A stretch of DNA of 64,000 nt. It comes from Psychrobacillus sp044762655 (lineage in GTDB: Bacteria; Bacillota; Bacilli; Bacillales_A; Planococcaceae). The position numbers were made by a program, and so were the translations under genes. Positions 8,092 to 16,220 of this stretch are shown piece after piece (within the stretch, counting starts at the first letter, position 1; each line of letters begins with the position of its first letter). Under the pieces are notes generated by a model. That model had not been told where the DNA came from. It was given only the letters and a program-made list of their open reading frames with translations, and ran no database searches. The stretch lies in assembly GCF_044762655.1 (NCBI RefSeq), contig NZ_JBIWER010000008.1, positions 115,039 to 179,038 of the forward strand, read 5' to 3'.

Positions 8092-8127
8092 TTGAAAACT
8101 TCCTTATATTAGATACAATATAAGGAA
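8092..8127 (+). promoter_or_regulatory. ytoQ promoter with overlapping palindromic operator
   Basis: TTGAAA (8092-8097), 16-bp spacer, TACAAT (8114-8119). A perfect 11-bp inverted repeat, TTCCTTATATT (8100-8110) and AATATAAGGAA (8117-8127), covers the spacer and the -10. A bound repressor would block the promoter; its identity is unknown. Confidence 0.65.
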
Positions 8128-8153
8128 AGTCAAATAATATTGGAGGAATTAAA

Positions 8154-8594
8154 ATGGAACTTACTGTTTATTTAGCTGGTCAGATTCATGATGATTGGAG
8201 AGAAGAAGTTGCAAAAAAAGCAAAAGCAAAAAATCTTCCTCTCTTATTTGTATCTCCGCAAACAAACCATGATCGTTCAGACAATATCGGCGAAGAAATT
8301 TTAGGAAAACAGCCGTCAAACCTTTATAAAGATGATGCAGCATCAAATATAAACAACTTCAGAACACAAGTATTAATGCAAAAAGCCGATATCGTCATAG
8401 CCTTATTCGGAGAAAAATATAAACAATGGAATACAGCAATGGATGCCAGCACGGCCATTGCCATGAACAAGCCGACGATTATCATTAGACCTGAATCATT
8501 AATACACCCATTAAAAGAGCTATCAAACAAGGCAAATGTAACCGTAGAAACCGTTGATCAAGCAATAGATGTCATCAGTTATATTTTTGATTGA
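8154..8594 (+). CDS. ytoQ: YtoQ family protein
   Basis: Homologue of B. subtilis YtoQ, a small cytosolic protein with a nucleoside 2-deoxyribosyltransferase-like fold; biochemical role not established. Visible are the N-terminal ELTVYLAGQIHDDWREE, FVSPQTNHDRSDNIGEEILG and MQKADIVIALFGEKYKQWNTAMDA. 146 residues, family length. TTGGAGGAATTAAA precedes the ATG. Single-gene unit with its own promoter and a bidirectional terminator. Confidence 0.9.
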   Translation: MELTVYLAGQIHDDWREEVAKKAKAKNLPLLFVSPQTNHDRSDNIGEEILGKQPSNLYKDDAASNINNFRTQVLMQKADIVIALFGEKYKQWNTAMDASTAIAMNKPTIIIRPESLIHPLKELSNKANVTVETVDQAIDVISYIFD

Positions 8595-8605
8595 TATCAA
8601 GATAA

Positions 8606-8642
8606 AAAAAACAGTGAGTTGGAATTCTACTCACTGTTTTTT
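8606..8642. terminator. Bidirectional terminator between ytoQ and dus
   Basis: Perfect stem AAAAAACAGTGAGT/ACTCACTGTTTTTT around loop TGGAATTCT, serving the two converging genes. Confidence 0.93.
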
Positions 8643-8650
8643 CATTATAA

Positions 8651-9631
8651 TTATTCTTGTGTCTCATCAGCATTCTTTGACTCAAAACTATCGAGCAATG
8701 CACGCACTTCATCAGTTGACTTTGTGTTCATCAATTGATTTCTTAGTTCACCGGCTCCACGGAACCCTTTGACATAAATTTTGAAAAAGCGATGCAGTGC
8801 AGTGATGGAGCGTGGCAAATCTGCTGCATATTGATCTTGAAGATCGAGTTGCAATCGTAGAAGATCCAAGTATTCCTTAGTAGTATGCTCTTTCGGTTCT
8901 TTTTCGAAAGCAAAAGGATTTTTAAAAATACCACGACCAATCATAACCCCATCAATACCGTATTTTTCAGCAAGCTCCAACCCTTTTTGACGGTCAGGTA
9001 TATCACCGTTAATAGTTAGCAAAGTATTTGGTGCAATACGATCTCGCAATTTTTTAATTTCCGGAATAAGCTCCCAATGCGCATCAGCTTGGCTCATTTC
9101 CTTCCTTGTGCGTAGATGAATGGAAAGATTCGCGATGTCTTGCTCTAATATATGTGTTAGCCAGTCCTGCCACTCTTCTAATTCTGTGTAACCAAGTCTT
9201 GTCTTCACACTAACAGGCAAACCTCCAGCTTTTGCGGCTTGTATAAGTTCTGCTGCAACGTCTGGACGGAGGATCAGTCCGCTCCCTTTTCCTCTGGTTG
9301 CCACATTCGGTACAGGGCAACCCATATTAATATCGATACCTTTAAACCCTAGCTCTGCCATACCAATACTCATTTGACGGAAATATTCGGGATTATCCCC
9401 CCAAATATGTGCCACCATTGGCTGTTCATCTTCGGTGAATATTAAGCGACCACGCACACTTTTCATGCCCTCTGGATGACAATAGCTATCTGAGTTTGTA
9501 AACTCTGTAAAAAACACATCCGGTCTACCGGCTTTACTTACGACTTGACGAAAAACAACGTCGGTCACATCTTCCATTGGTGCAAGTACGAAAAAAGGTC
9601 GTGGTAAATCACGCCAAAAATTATCTATCAT
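8651..9631 (-). CDS. dus: tRNA-dihydrouridine synthase (YfjN/Dus1 type)
   Basis: FMN enzyme that reduces uridines in tRNA D-loops with NADPH. TIM-barrel motifs: FFVLAPMEDVTDVVFR at the N-terminus, INMGCPVPNVATRGKGSGL containing the catalytic Cys, VSVKTRLGY, LSIHLRTRKEMSQ with the phosphate-binding His, and VMIGRGIFKNPFAF. About 326 residues. I start at MIDNFWRDLP (9631), the usual N-terminus of this subgroup. The ribosome binding site GAGAGG is rather far (about 14 bases), and a TTG four codons upstream is too close to it, so the start is not certain. Confidence 0.92.
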   Translation of the reverse strand: MIDNFWRDLPRPFFVLAPMEDVTDVVFRQVVSKAGRPDVFFTEFTNSDSYCHPEGMKSVRGRLIFTEDEQPMVAHIWGDNPEYFRQMSIGMAELGFKGIDINMGCPVPNVATRGKGSGLILRPDVAAELIQAAKAGGLPVSVKTRLGYTELEEWQDWLTHILEQDIANLSIHLRTRKEMSQADAHWELIPEIKKLRDRIAPNTLLTINGDIPDRQKGLELAEKYGIDGVMIGRGIFKNPFAFEKEPKEHTTKEYLDLLRLQLDLQDQYAADLPRSITALHRFFKIYVKGFRGAGELRNQLMNTKSTDEVRALLDSFESKNADETQE

Positions 9632-9754
9632 ATAAAAATTCAAATCCTCTCACTATGGTGTATCTGTTGGTTAAAATAATAAAGTCATTATTATAGTATA
9701 ACCTAGCTTTTTTATTTTTTCTTCTACCATGTTTGCTACTCGAAAAACAGAAGC

Positions 9755-9808
9755 AAAGCAGACGGTTAATTAGAAATGCATTATCGCACTTCTATACCGT
9801 CTGCTTTT
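9755..9808. terminator. Long hairpin terminator
   Basis: Outer stem AAAGCAGACGGT/ACCGTCTGCTTT with an inner stem TAGAA.TGC/GCA.TTCTA around ATTATC. T-rich on the plus side and moderately on the minus side; it ends the DinB gene at 9856. Confidence 0.75.
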
Positions 9809-9855
9809 TATATTTTATCACTATTTAGTTAAGTAAAACTTCTATATATATTATT

Positions 9856-10365
9856 TCATTTTGATATTGCGATTTTTATATGTGCTAAGTGATGCTCTTC
9901 GTGCCAAGCTAATTTTGCCACTTTTTTGGCCACTTTTATCTCGCCGTTTGTTTGGTGAGTAAATACTCGATCTAATTGCTCTTCCATTAAACTTTGCCCT
10001 AAAGATAAGATACGCTCATTTATTCCTTCTAGCATTTTAATAGAACTTTCTACTGGAAGCAATGTATCCGGTTGAATAGCCCACTTTTCTTCATTAAAAC
10101 CTGGTACTAATGGATTCTCATCAGTTAAAGCTAGCTTCAAACGCTGATACATGTTCAACTGAGAATCTGCAATATGATGAACAAGCTGGCGAACTGTCCA
10201 GGCACCCTCACGATACGTTTTGTTTAATTCCTCATCACTTAGAGTGTCAACAGTTTCTCTAAGTCGCACCGTGTACGTTTCGATTTCCTTTAGCCATTCT
10301 TGAATATTTTCTAATGTAACTTTTTCAGGAACTTGTAATTCTCCAATTGGGTATCTTACATCCAT
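9856..10365 (-). CDS. DinB-fold thiol transferase, YfiT/BstA type
   Basis: Four-helix-bundle metalloprotein of the DinB superfamily. The closest known relative is B. subtilis YfiT (BstA), linked to bacillithiol S-transfer. WTVRQLVHHIADSQLNMY holds the first metal His, and AWHEEHHLAHIKIA near the C-terminus the other two. The N-terminal DVRYPIGEL also matches YfiT. About 169 residues. Start at MDVRYP (10365), seven bases after AAGGGG; a TTG two codons earlier overlaps the spacer. The bacillithiol substrate is inferred from family only. Confidence 0.85.
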   Translation of the reverse strand: MDVRYPIGELQVPEKVTLENIQEWLKEIETYTVRLRETVDTLSDEELNKTYREGAWTVRQLVHHIADSQLNMYQRLKLALTDENPLVPGFNEEKWAIQPDTLLPVESSIKMLEGINERILSLGQSLMEEQLDRVFTHQTNGEIKVAKKVAKLAWHEEHHLAHIKIAISK

Positions 10366-10549
10366 TTTCAAACCCCTTTTCCCTCATCTATATTTATTAT
10401 TTATTGGTATTAACACTTAATATATCAATACGCTCAGATGTTGTAAACCTTCAATATAAAGATTAAATATGTTAAAAGGCCTATATTATTATATTTTTTT
10501 CCTCTCAAAACATAGGAACATAGTTTTGTTTTTATTATAATCTAAGAAT

Positions 10550-10577
10550 TTTACAATTTTTTAATAGCTCCTTAATA
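10550..10577 (+). promoter_or_regulatory. PHO boxes upstream of phoX-like gene
   Basis: TTTACA (10550), TTAATA (10561) and TTAATA (10572) each fit TT(A/T)A(C/T)A and are exactly 11 bases apart. This helical phasing is that of PhoP boxes and suits a secreted phosphatase. Inference by analogy with B. subtilis. Confidence 0.6.
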
Positions 10578-10636
10578 TTACAAATTTAGCATCATAGGTG
10601 GAACTAAAATTAACTAACCCTATTGGAGGTAATTTA

Positions 10637-12388
10637 ATGAACAAGAAAAAAATCATCATTCCACTATTAAGTGCAGCAATTCTATTTCCTTCTGCTGCCA
10701 ATGTGTTGGCCGAACCAAATAAACCAATTGATACTGTAAAATCGGTTGAATTTATCAGCATGCCTGTACCTGCTACTAATGCGGAAAAATCAAAGATGTA
10801 CAGTGAAGCTAACGTAAAGGTTACATTAAATGATGGTACTGAAAAAACGTTAAATTTGGATTACACTCCACTAGCACAGCCTGGAGATGTCATTAACGGT
10901 AAAATTTTAGGGGCCGCATACGACGTCAACGGCAATATCATTACAAATGCAAAGGGCGAACCTATGGTTTCCACTTCACCAGACGCTAACTCACTCCTCA
11001 GTGTAAATGGAAAAAGTGGCAAATTACACATGATCAGTCATTTTGAAAGTATGCCAAATAATGAAATTGGAACAGTCCCAAGAGCGTTATATTTAAATAC
11101 AGTCCAGCAGGATAAGAAAACCGGCGAGATGAAAATCACCGATATCGAGCCAATTGATTTTTCAGCTTACGGAGGAGTTTGGACACCTTGTGCTGGAATC
11201 TTATCACCTTGGAATACTCATTTAGGCAGTGAAGAATATGAACCGAATGCTCGTGCCCATGAAGCAAATCCAGAAAAGTCCAGTGTAACGCAATTTGCTC
11301 GCAACTATTATCAAAATCCAAATGCAATTGGAAACCCTTACCTTTACGGCTATACAACAGAAGTATCCGTTCATCCAAATGGAAAAACAAATGCGGTTAA
11401 ACACCACAGTATGGGGCGCTTATCTTTTGAAAATGTAACAGTCGCACCAGATAATCGCACGGTTTATTATGGAGATGACGGCGACTATGTGATGTCCTTT
11501 ATGTATATTGCAGACGAAGCTAAGGATTTATCAGCCGGTACGTTATATGCGGCAAAATTTGAGCAAACCAGTGCTGAAAACGGCGGTGCTGGTAATATGA
11601 AATGGATTAAATTAGGACATGCAAACGATGAAGAAATTAAAGAATTAGCTGAAAATCTTACTTTTAGTGATATTTTTGAAACGACCACTGATGCTACTTA
11701 TGCAAAAGCCAATGGATTCAGCCATATTAAAACTTCAGCTGGTGAAGAGTATTTGAAAGTCAAACCAGGTATGGAAAATGCAGCAGCTTTCCTTGAATCC
11801 CGCCGTTATGGTGCTATACTTGGAGCAACTTCTGAGTTTAATAAGATGGAAACACTCACATTCAACAAAGGAGATAACAAAATATACATGGCTATGTCTA
11901 CAATTGCAAAAGCCATGGAGGAAAATCCACTTGATCCTGTAGACGATATTCGCTTACCAAAGATTAACGCTGGCGGCATTTATGAAATGGATATAGCTGA
12001 AGGACAAACGGACCGTGAAGGTACAGCAATTGATAGTGATTATGTGGTTACTAGTATGTCAGCCCTTTTAGTCGGTAAAGACATCCCGAAAGATGCCGAA
12101 GGTAACAAAGCACATCTTGATCAAATCGCAAATCCGGACAATATTGTCTACTCTGAAAACTTGAGAACTTTGTTTATTGCTGAAGACACCGGCAACCATA
12201 TAAATAATGTTGGCTGGGCTTATAACGTGGATACAAAAAAACTTTCTCGAATTATTTCTGCTCCAGATGGCGGTGAAGTAACCGGTATTCAAGCCATTGA
12301 TGATTTAAATGGACATGCCTACTTAATGGTAGGTTCTCAAAATCCTGGAAACATTGGATATATCAAAATGCCTTCTATAAAAAAATAA
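10637..12388 (+). CDS. Secreted PhoX/DUF839 family phosphatase
   Basis: PhoX-type (DUF839) proteins are calcium- and iron-dependent alkaline phosphatases of six-bladed propeller fold. The product has a Sec signal peptide (MNKKKIIIPLLSAAILF, cleavage likely after VLA), so it is exported. Family stretches are GVWTPCAGILSPWNTHLGSEE, whose Cys and Glu correspond to the metal-binding region, YGYTTEVSVHP, HHSMGRLSFENVTVAPD, and YYGDDGDYVMSF. 583 residues. The start at 10637 follows TTGGAGGTAATTTA; an ATG 13 codons upstream is open but has no signal or ribosome binding site. PHO boxes upstream suggest co-regulation with pst. Phosphatase activity itself is inferred. Confidence 0.85.
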   Translation: MNKKKIIIPLLSAAILFPSAANVLAEPNKPIDTVKSVEFISMPVPATNAEKSKMYSEANVKVTLNDGTEKTLNLDYTPLAQPGDVINGKILGAAYDVNGNIITNAKGEPMVSTSPDANSLLSVNGKSGKLHMISHFESMPNNEIGTVPRALYLNTVQQDKKTGEMKITDIEPIDFSAYGGVWTPCAGILSPWNTHLGSEEYEPNARAHEANPEKSSVTQFARNYYQNPNAIGNPYLYGYTTEVSVHPNGKTNAVKHHSMGRLSFENVTVAPDNRTVYYGDDGDYVMSFMYIADEAKDLSAGTLYAAKFEQTSAENGGAGNMKWIKLGHANDEEIKELAENLTFSDIFETTTDATYAKANGFSHIKTSAGEEYLKVKPGMENAAAFLESRRYGAILGATSEFNKMETLTFNKGDNKIYMAMSTIAKAMEENPLDPVDDIRLPKINAGGIYEMDIAEGQTDREGTAIDSDYVVTSMSALLVGKDIPKDAEGNKAHLDQIANPDNIVYSENLRTLFIAEDTGNHINNVGWAYNVDTKKLSRIISAPDGGEVTGIQAIDDLNGHAYLMVGSQNPGNIGYIKMPSIKK

Positions 12389-12426
12389 TAAGGTAATAGT
12401 TTGGAAACGTTTATACGGTTCGTGAT

Positions 12427-12481
12427 AACCCCCATTTGGTATAGTAGATTGTCCATAAACTACTACCAAATGGGGGTTTTT
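12427..12481 (+). terminator. Terminator after phoX-like gene
   Basis: Stem AACCCCCATTTGGTA.AGTAG/CTACT.ACCAAATGGGGGTT followed by TTT. Confidence 0.92.
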
Positions 12482-12482
12482 C

Positions 12483-12550
12483 TATGTTTAAACCAAGCCA
12501 CACATTCTACATGTGCGGAGTGTAGGGGCAACACAAGGTAGGTTTAATTA
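12483..12550. repeat. Degenerate intergenic repeat related to rlmCD 3' end (copy C)
   Basis: The segment ACCAAGCCACACATTC then ACATGTGCGGAGTGTA and GGCAACACAAGGTAGG resembles the block at 14714-14780 and more weakly the end of rlmCD at 27790-27840. Like those, it starts a few bases after a terminator hairpin. The rest of the gene-free span 12389-12751 holds only the two terminators and a GGCTGGGACATAAC motif at 12640. Confidence 0.45.
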
Positions 12551-12656
12551 AATAGTTGGGTTCCTATTTCAGTGGAGTCTAGCTATTTTTCTAATACATA
12601 TATTTCACAAATATTTAACAATAAAACCAGGCTGGGACATAACTAGCTTCAAATAT

Positions 12657-12698
12657 AAAAGCCTGTGAAATTTTACGACAAAATTTCACAGGCTTTTT
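12657..12698. terminator. Terminator of the alcohol dehydrogenase gene
   Basis: Perfect 16-bp-plus stem AAAAGCCTGTGAAATTTT/AAAATTTCACAGGCTTTTT around loop ACGAC, with poly-T on both strands. Confidence 0.93.
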
Positions 12699-12751
12699 CA
12701 TTTTAAAGGATTGTTTTATACCAACCTCTACCTTTTAAAGAAAACTTACAT

Positions 12752-13705
12752 TTATTCAAATACGGCTACTAAGCGGCCTTTTACTTCATGATTTTTCAGT
12801 TTTTCTATACCTTTGTCGATCTCTTCAAATGGAATTGTGATCAGATTTGGACTCATTTTTCCAGTAGCGAAACAATCATATACACCTTTTAAGTCTTCTA
12901 CTGACCCACCATTACTTCCTAAAAGCTTAATTTCTTTTGTAATCATTAAATAAGTATTGATATTCGATTCTAATTTACCCATACCAACAATTACAACTGT
13001 TCCTTGTGGTCTTACAGCTTCCAGTGCATCTGAAGTTGTTTGTCCAAAACCAGCAAAGTCAACAATGACATCACATTCTGCTTCTTTCATATCTAGAACA
13101 GTATCAAATACTTTATGAGCCCCTAGTTCTTCTGCAAGTTTTCGTGCGCCTTCAGAAACATCTGTAGCGTACACTTCGCATCCTTTAATTAATGCCATTT
13201 GTAGAGCGAATTGACCAAGTCCACCAATACCGATAATTCCTAATTTTGTACCTTCTTTGGCTTGTCCAATACTAAAAAGAGCACGGTAAGCTGTGATTCC
13301 TGCATCTGTTGAAGCTGCTCCTTCTATAAAGGAAACGCTTTCAGGAATGACTACACATTGCTGAGCAGGAACACGCACTTTCTCTGCATAACCTCCGTCA
13401 TAGGTGTACCCAGCAGTTATTTTCGTTTCTCGATCCATTGGGTTAGCCCCAACGCGGTCCCCAACTTTAATATCTTCAACACCTTCACCCACTTCAATAA
13501 CTACCCCAGCAAACTCATGCCCCATAATAACAGGACCATTTGGGAAAAGTGGCATCCAACCTGGATCTTGTAATGCTGCAACGTCCGAATGGCATAGACC
13601 AGCAGCTTTCACATCTATAACAACATGACCTGGTATAGCTTTTGGATCTTCTTTTTCAATAAGTTCTAGTGGTTTATTTGTACCTGAAAATAGCCAGCCT
13701 TTCAT
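12752..13705 (-). CDS. Zinc-dependent alcohol dehydrogenase (MDR family)
   Basis: Medium-chain NAD(P)-dependent dehydrogenase. Catalytic zinc ligands are visible as GLCHSD (Cys38) and GHEFAG (His63); the Rossmann fold carries GIIGIGGLGQFALQMA and ends its second strand with Asp in YATDVSE, which favours NAD. The four-cysteine structural zinc lobe is absent and replaced by GANPMDRETKITAGYTYDGG, so the protein is short (317 residues). Ribosome binding site GGAGGC nine bases before ATG. It is divergently transcribed from a TetR-type regulator that is its likely controller. Substrate unknown. Confidence 0.88.
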   Translation of the reverse strand: MKGWLFSGTNKPLELIEKEDPKAIPGHVVIDVKAAGLCHSDVAALQDPGWMPLFPNGPVIMGHEFAGVVIEVGEGVEDIKVGDRVGANPMDRETKITAGYTYDGGYAEKVRVPAQQCVVIPESVSFIEGAASTDAGITAYRALFSIGQAKEGTKLGIIGIGGLGQFALQMALIKGCEVYATDVSEGARKLAEELGAHKVFDTVLDMKEAECDVIVDFAGFGQTTSDALEAVRPQGTVVIVGMGKLESNINTYLMITKEIKLLGSNGGSVEDLKGVYDCFATGKMSPNLITIPFEEIDKGIEKLKNHEVKGRLVAVFE

Positions 13706-13773
13706 ACAATCGCCTCCAAATTATTCAAATCTCATTTTTTGTAACTCCCAAAATAATTCTAGCTACATTTATA

Positions 13774-13822
13774 GTTTACTAGGTTTCTCTTTCTGTAAAC
13801 CATCCTTAATATTTGCTATAAT
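13774..13822 (+). promoter_or_regulatory. Divergent control region, adh / tetR
   Basis: Inverted repeat GTTTAC (13774-13779) / GTAAAC (13795-13800) with 15-bp spacer, then TATAAT (13817-13822) serving the plus-strand regulator. A plausible autoregulatory operator; weak evidence. Confidence 0.4.
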
Positions 13823-13870
13823 GTTGAGGAAACCAACACTTTCATCAAATCTGTCTAATAGGAGAGGAAT

Positions 13871-14467
13871 ATGATGAAATCCAATTCTTCCCAAGCTTTG
13901 CGTACAAAAAATTTCTTAAAAAAGGCATTTATTGAAATGGTACATAAAAAGGGATTTAGTGCTGTTACGGTGAAGGACGTTGTTGATTATGCTCAATATA
14001 ATCGAACAACCTTTTATGTGTATTATCAAAACATTTACGAACTGGTAGAAGAGTTAATGGATGAAAAGTTTGAAGCCATACAGTATTACAGCATGTCTAA
14101 ATACCAAAGCGATAGCCGAGTAACAGTAAAAGAGTTGACAACAAACTCCTTCGATTTGTTGTATTATGTTTACGATCACCGTGATTACTTCACGTTATTA
14201 CTTTTAGAAGATACATTGCCACACATGCACCAGCAATTGCCTGAAGCAATTTTTAACTTATTAACATCTAAATTTGATATTCAATACGGAGCATCTTTTG
14301 TGGATGATCATTCCCAAAAACGATATATGGCTTATGGTACGGCGGGGTTAATAACGGACTGGATTACGAAGGATTTTGATGTGACACCAAGTGAAATGAC
14401 TAAACGTTTCATACATATTTTTAATACCTTTGCAAATGGGTTTGTCATAAAAGAAAATGACACCTAA
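13871..14467 (+). CDS. TetR/AcrR family transcriptional regulator
   Basis: N-terminal helix-turn-helix KKAFIEMVHKKGFSAVTVKDVVDYAQYNRTTFYVYYQNIYELVEELM is the TetR recognition module; the C-terminal ligand domain (about residues 75-198) has a TetR_C_33-like look. 198 residues. GGAGAGGAAT precedes tandem ATGs, either of which could be used. Divergence from the dehydrogenase gene suggests local control; the inducer is unknown. Confidence 0.88.
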   Translation: MMKSNSSQALRTKNFLKKAFIEMVHKKGFSAVTVKDVVDYAQYNRTTFYVYYQNIYELVEELMDEKFEAIQYYSMSKYQSDSRVTVKELTTNSFDLLYYVYDHRDYFTLLLLEDTLPHMHQQLPEAIFNLLTSKFDIQYGASFVDDHSQKRYMAYGTAGLITDWITKDFDVTPSEMTKRFIHIFNTFANGFVIKENDT

Positions 14468-14658
14468 CAAATTTTGGAAATATTTATTTTCACATGTTGT
14501 TTACGAGATAACTATTAAATTACGAAGTTTTTCTTCTATACAATTTTCCTTTTAATATTAGTATCGATAAGGTCACATGGTTAATATAGCAAACATAGTC
14601 TAAACAATTTACTATTCACACTTTATTAGTTGGTAAATACACTCACCTTAACAAGCAT

Positions 14659-14698
14659 AAAAGAACGAATTCCACCAAAATCGGAACTCGTTCTTTTA
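14659..14698. terminator. Terminator-like hairpin duplicated from rlmCD
   Basis: Stem AAAAGAACGAATTCC/GGAACTCGTTCTTTT with one mismatch. The same hairpin (GAACGAATTCC/GGAAATTCGTTC) terminates rlmCD at 27735. Confidence 0.8.
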
Positions 14699-14785
14699 AT
14701 TATTATGCTAACTTCAACCACGCGACTGCTTCACAATGTGGGGAGTTTATGTGGCAACACATTGTGTTGGTAGATTTTATGTCTA
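14659..14785 (-). pseudogene. Decayed copy of the rlmCD 3' end (copy B)
   Basis: On the minus strand the bases after the terminator parallel the last 20 codons of rlmCD: CTAACTTCAACCACGCGAC here against CTAACTCCAACCAAGCGAC there, and GCTTCACAATG against GCTTCGCAATG, then the match breaks with a 5-base insertion and stop codons. Only the tail plus terminator survive, no upstream gene body. The rest of the gene-free span 14468-14906 shows nothing recognisable. Confidence 0.7.
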
Positions 14786-14906
14786 GATTTAATTAGGATT
14801 ATTCACTATTCTCTAATTGCTATGTTTAATAATATTCTTTGACACCGAGCTAATATTTATTAGTACACCATGCGATATGTTAAAGATGTTTTTTTCAAAC
14901 CTTTTT

Positions 14907-15758
14907 CTAATATTCTATTCCTGCAATCCCAAAACCTCCAGGTCCAGCATGGGTAGAGATCATTGCACCTGCTTGCATCCATGTTACATTTTCGAAACCT
15001 GTTTCCTTTGCGATTTCATCCATTCTTTTCTTAATACTTTCATCAAGTCCGATAGAGTAAATCAAAAATAGCTGTTTTCTATCAATATCGTATTGATTTA
15101 AGTAATCTCGCATGAGCTTTTCCGCAACTATGCCCATATTCCCACGATATTTTCTAGTGGAAACGAGCTTTCCTTCTTTTAATTCAATGCAAGGCTTTAT
15201 TTTTAACAACGCCCCACCAATATAAGCAACGTTACTTACCCGCCCTCCTGCCCTGAGAAAGTCTAAACTGCCGGGAAGGAAAGCCAACATTGTTTTAGGA
15301 ACTACGGATTCTATTTTTTTTATTAATTCTACATGACCAATAGAAGGTTCTTCTTCAAGGATAGCAACCGCATACATGACGATTAAAGCTAATCCACCTG
15401 TAACGTTTAGTGCATCAATTAAGAAAATATCTTCAAAATCTTCAGCTGCTATTAATGCACTTTGAAAGGAAGCAGATGCTTTTGACGTATAACCAATGTG
15501 AATAATGATACTATCAGGAAAATCTCTTCTAATTTTTGTGAAAAGTTCATGATATTCATGTACATTCGTTGCTGTAGTAGAGGGTATTTTTTTGGTGCGA
15601 CTATGATAATCAAAAACCTCCTCTACAGATAGCTCCCCATCTAAATAATCCTTCCCATCCATGATGACATGCATAGGTACTACTTGAATTTGATATTTTT
15701 CTACCAGGTCCTTAGGTAAATCCGCTCCACTCTCTGTCGATAAAATAATCCTTCTCAT
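14907..15758 (-). CDS. DegV family fatty-acid-binding protein
   Basis: DegV proteins bind a fatty acid in a buried pocket; relatives (FakB) present it to FakA kinase for phospholipid synthesis. Family marks: IILSTESGADLPKDL at the start, VVPMHVIMDGKDYLDG, IPSTTATNVHEYHELF with pocket Ser/Thr, GYTSKASASFQSA, and SLDFLRAGGRVSN plus the C-terminal STHAGPGGFGIAGI. 283 residues. AAAGGA precedes the ATG by eight bases. No fakA is nearby, usual for stand-alone degV genes. Confidence 0.92.
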   Translation of the reverse strand: MRRIILSTESGADLPKDLVEKYQIQVVPMHVIMDGKDYLDGELSVEEVFDYHSRTKKIPSTTATNVHEYHELFTKIRRDFPDSIIIHIGYTSKASASFQSALIAAEDFEDIFLIDALNVTGGLALIVMYAVAILEEEPSIGHVELIKKIESVVPKTMLAFLPGSLDFLRAGGRVSNVAYIGGALLKIKPCIELKEGKLVSTRKYRGNMGIVAEKLMRDYLNQYDIDRKQLFLIYSIGLDESIKKRMDEIAKETGFENVTWMQAGAMISTHAGPGGFGIAGIEY

Positions 15759-16129
15759 TGTACATTCCTTTCAAATAGCACAGCCATTCCTGCGTACTTA
15801 TTTATTTTATTTATCCTAAATATACACTAGAAGGGGAAATTATCCATTATATTAATCAGAAAATTTCCACAAGTAAAGGAATCTCAACAATTAACTGAGC
15901 AAAAAATATTGATAATTTACTACAATTCCAAAGGTGTAGTGGCAATAATAAGTTAGACAAATAAAGCTTCTCGGTAACGAGTAATGTAAAATCATCTATT
16001 CTATCTCCAATTAACTCTACGATACTTACTAGAATGAATTCAAAATCCGTTCCCTTTTCTTTTGTTTTTCATTGGATTCAAGGCTAATAGGCTTCCCCTT
16101 TACACTTACTTACAATAAAAAAATAATCA

Positions 16130-16191
16130 TTGACAAATGAAACCGTTTACAATAATCTGAAAATTAGTTAAACGTTTTCGTAAAACGTTTT
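16130..16191 (+). promoter_or_regulatory. Promoter, cre site and LacI operators of nucleoside operon
   Basis: TTGACA (16130-16135) and TAATCT (16153-16158) with a 17-bp spacer. ATGAAACCGTTTACA (16137-16151) fits the CcpA cre consensus WTGNAANCGNWNNCW at every position and fills the spacer. Two palindromes, AAACGTTT (16170-16177) and AAAACGTTTT (16182-16191), with centres 13 bp apart, follow the promoter and are likely operators for the LacI protein encoded next. The remaining gene-free bases 15759-16129 show nothing recognisable. Confidence 0.75.
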
Positions 16192-16220
16192 CTTTAACTG
16201 TAGGAACAGGTGATTAATGT

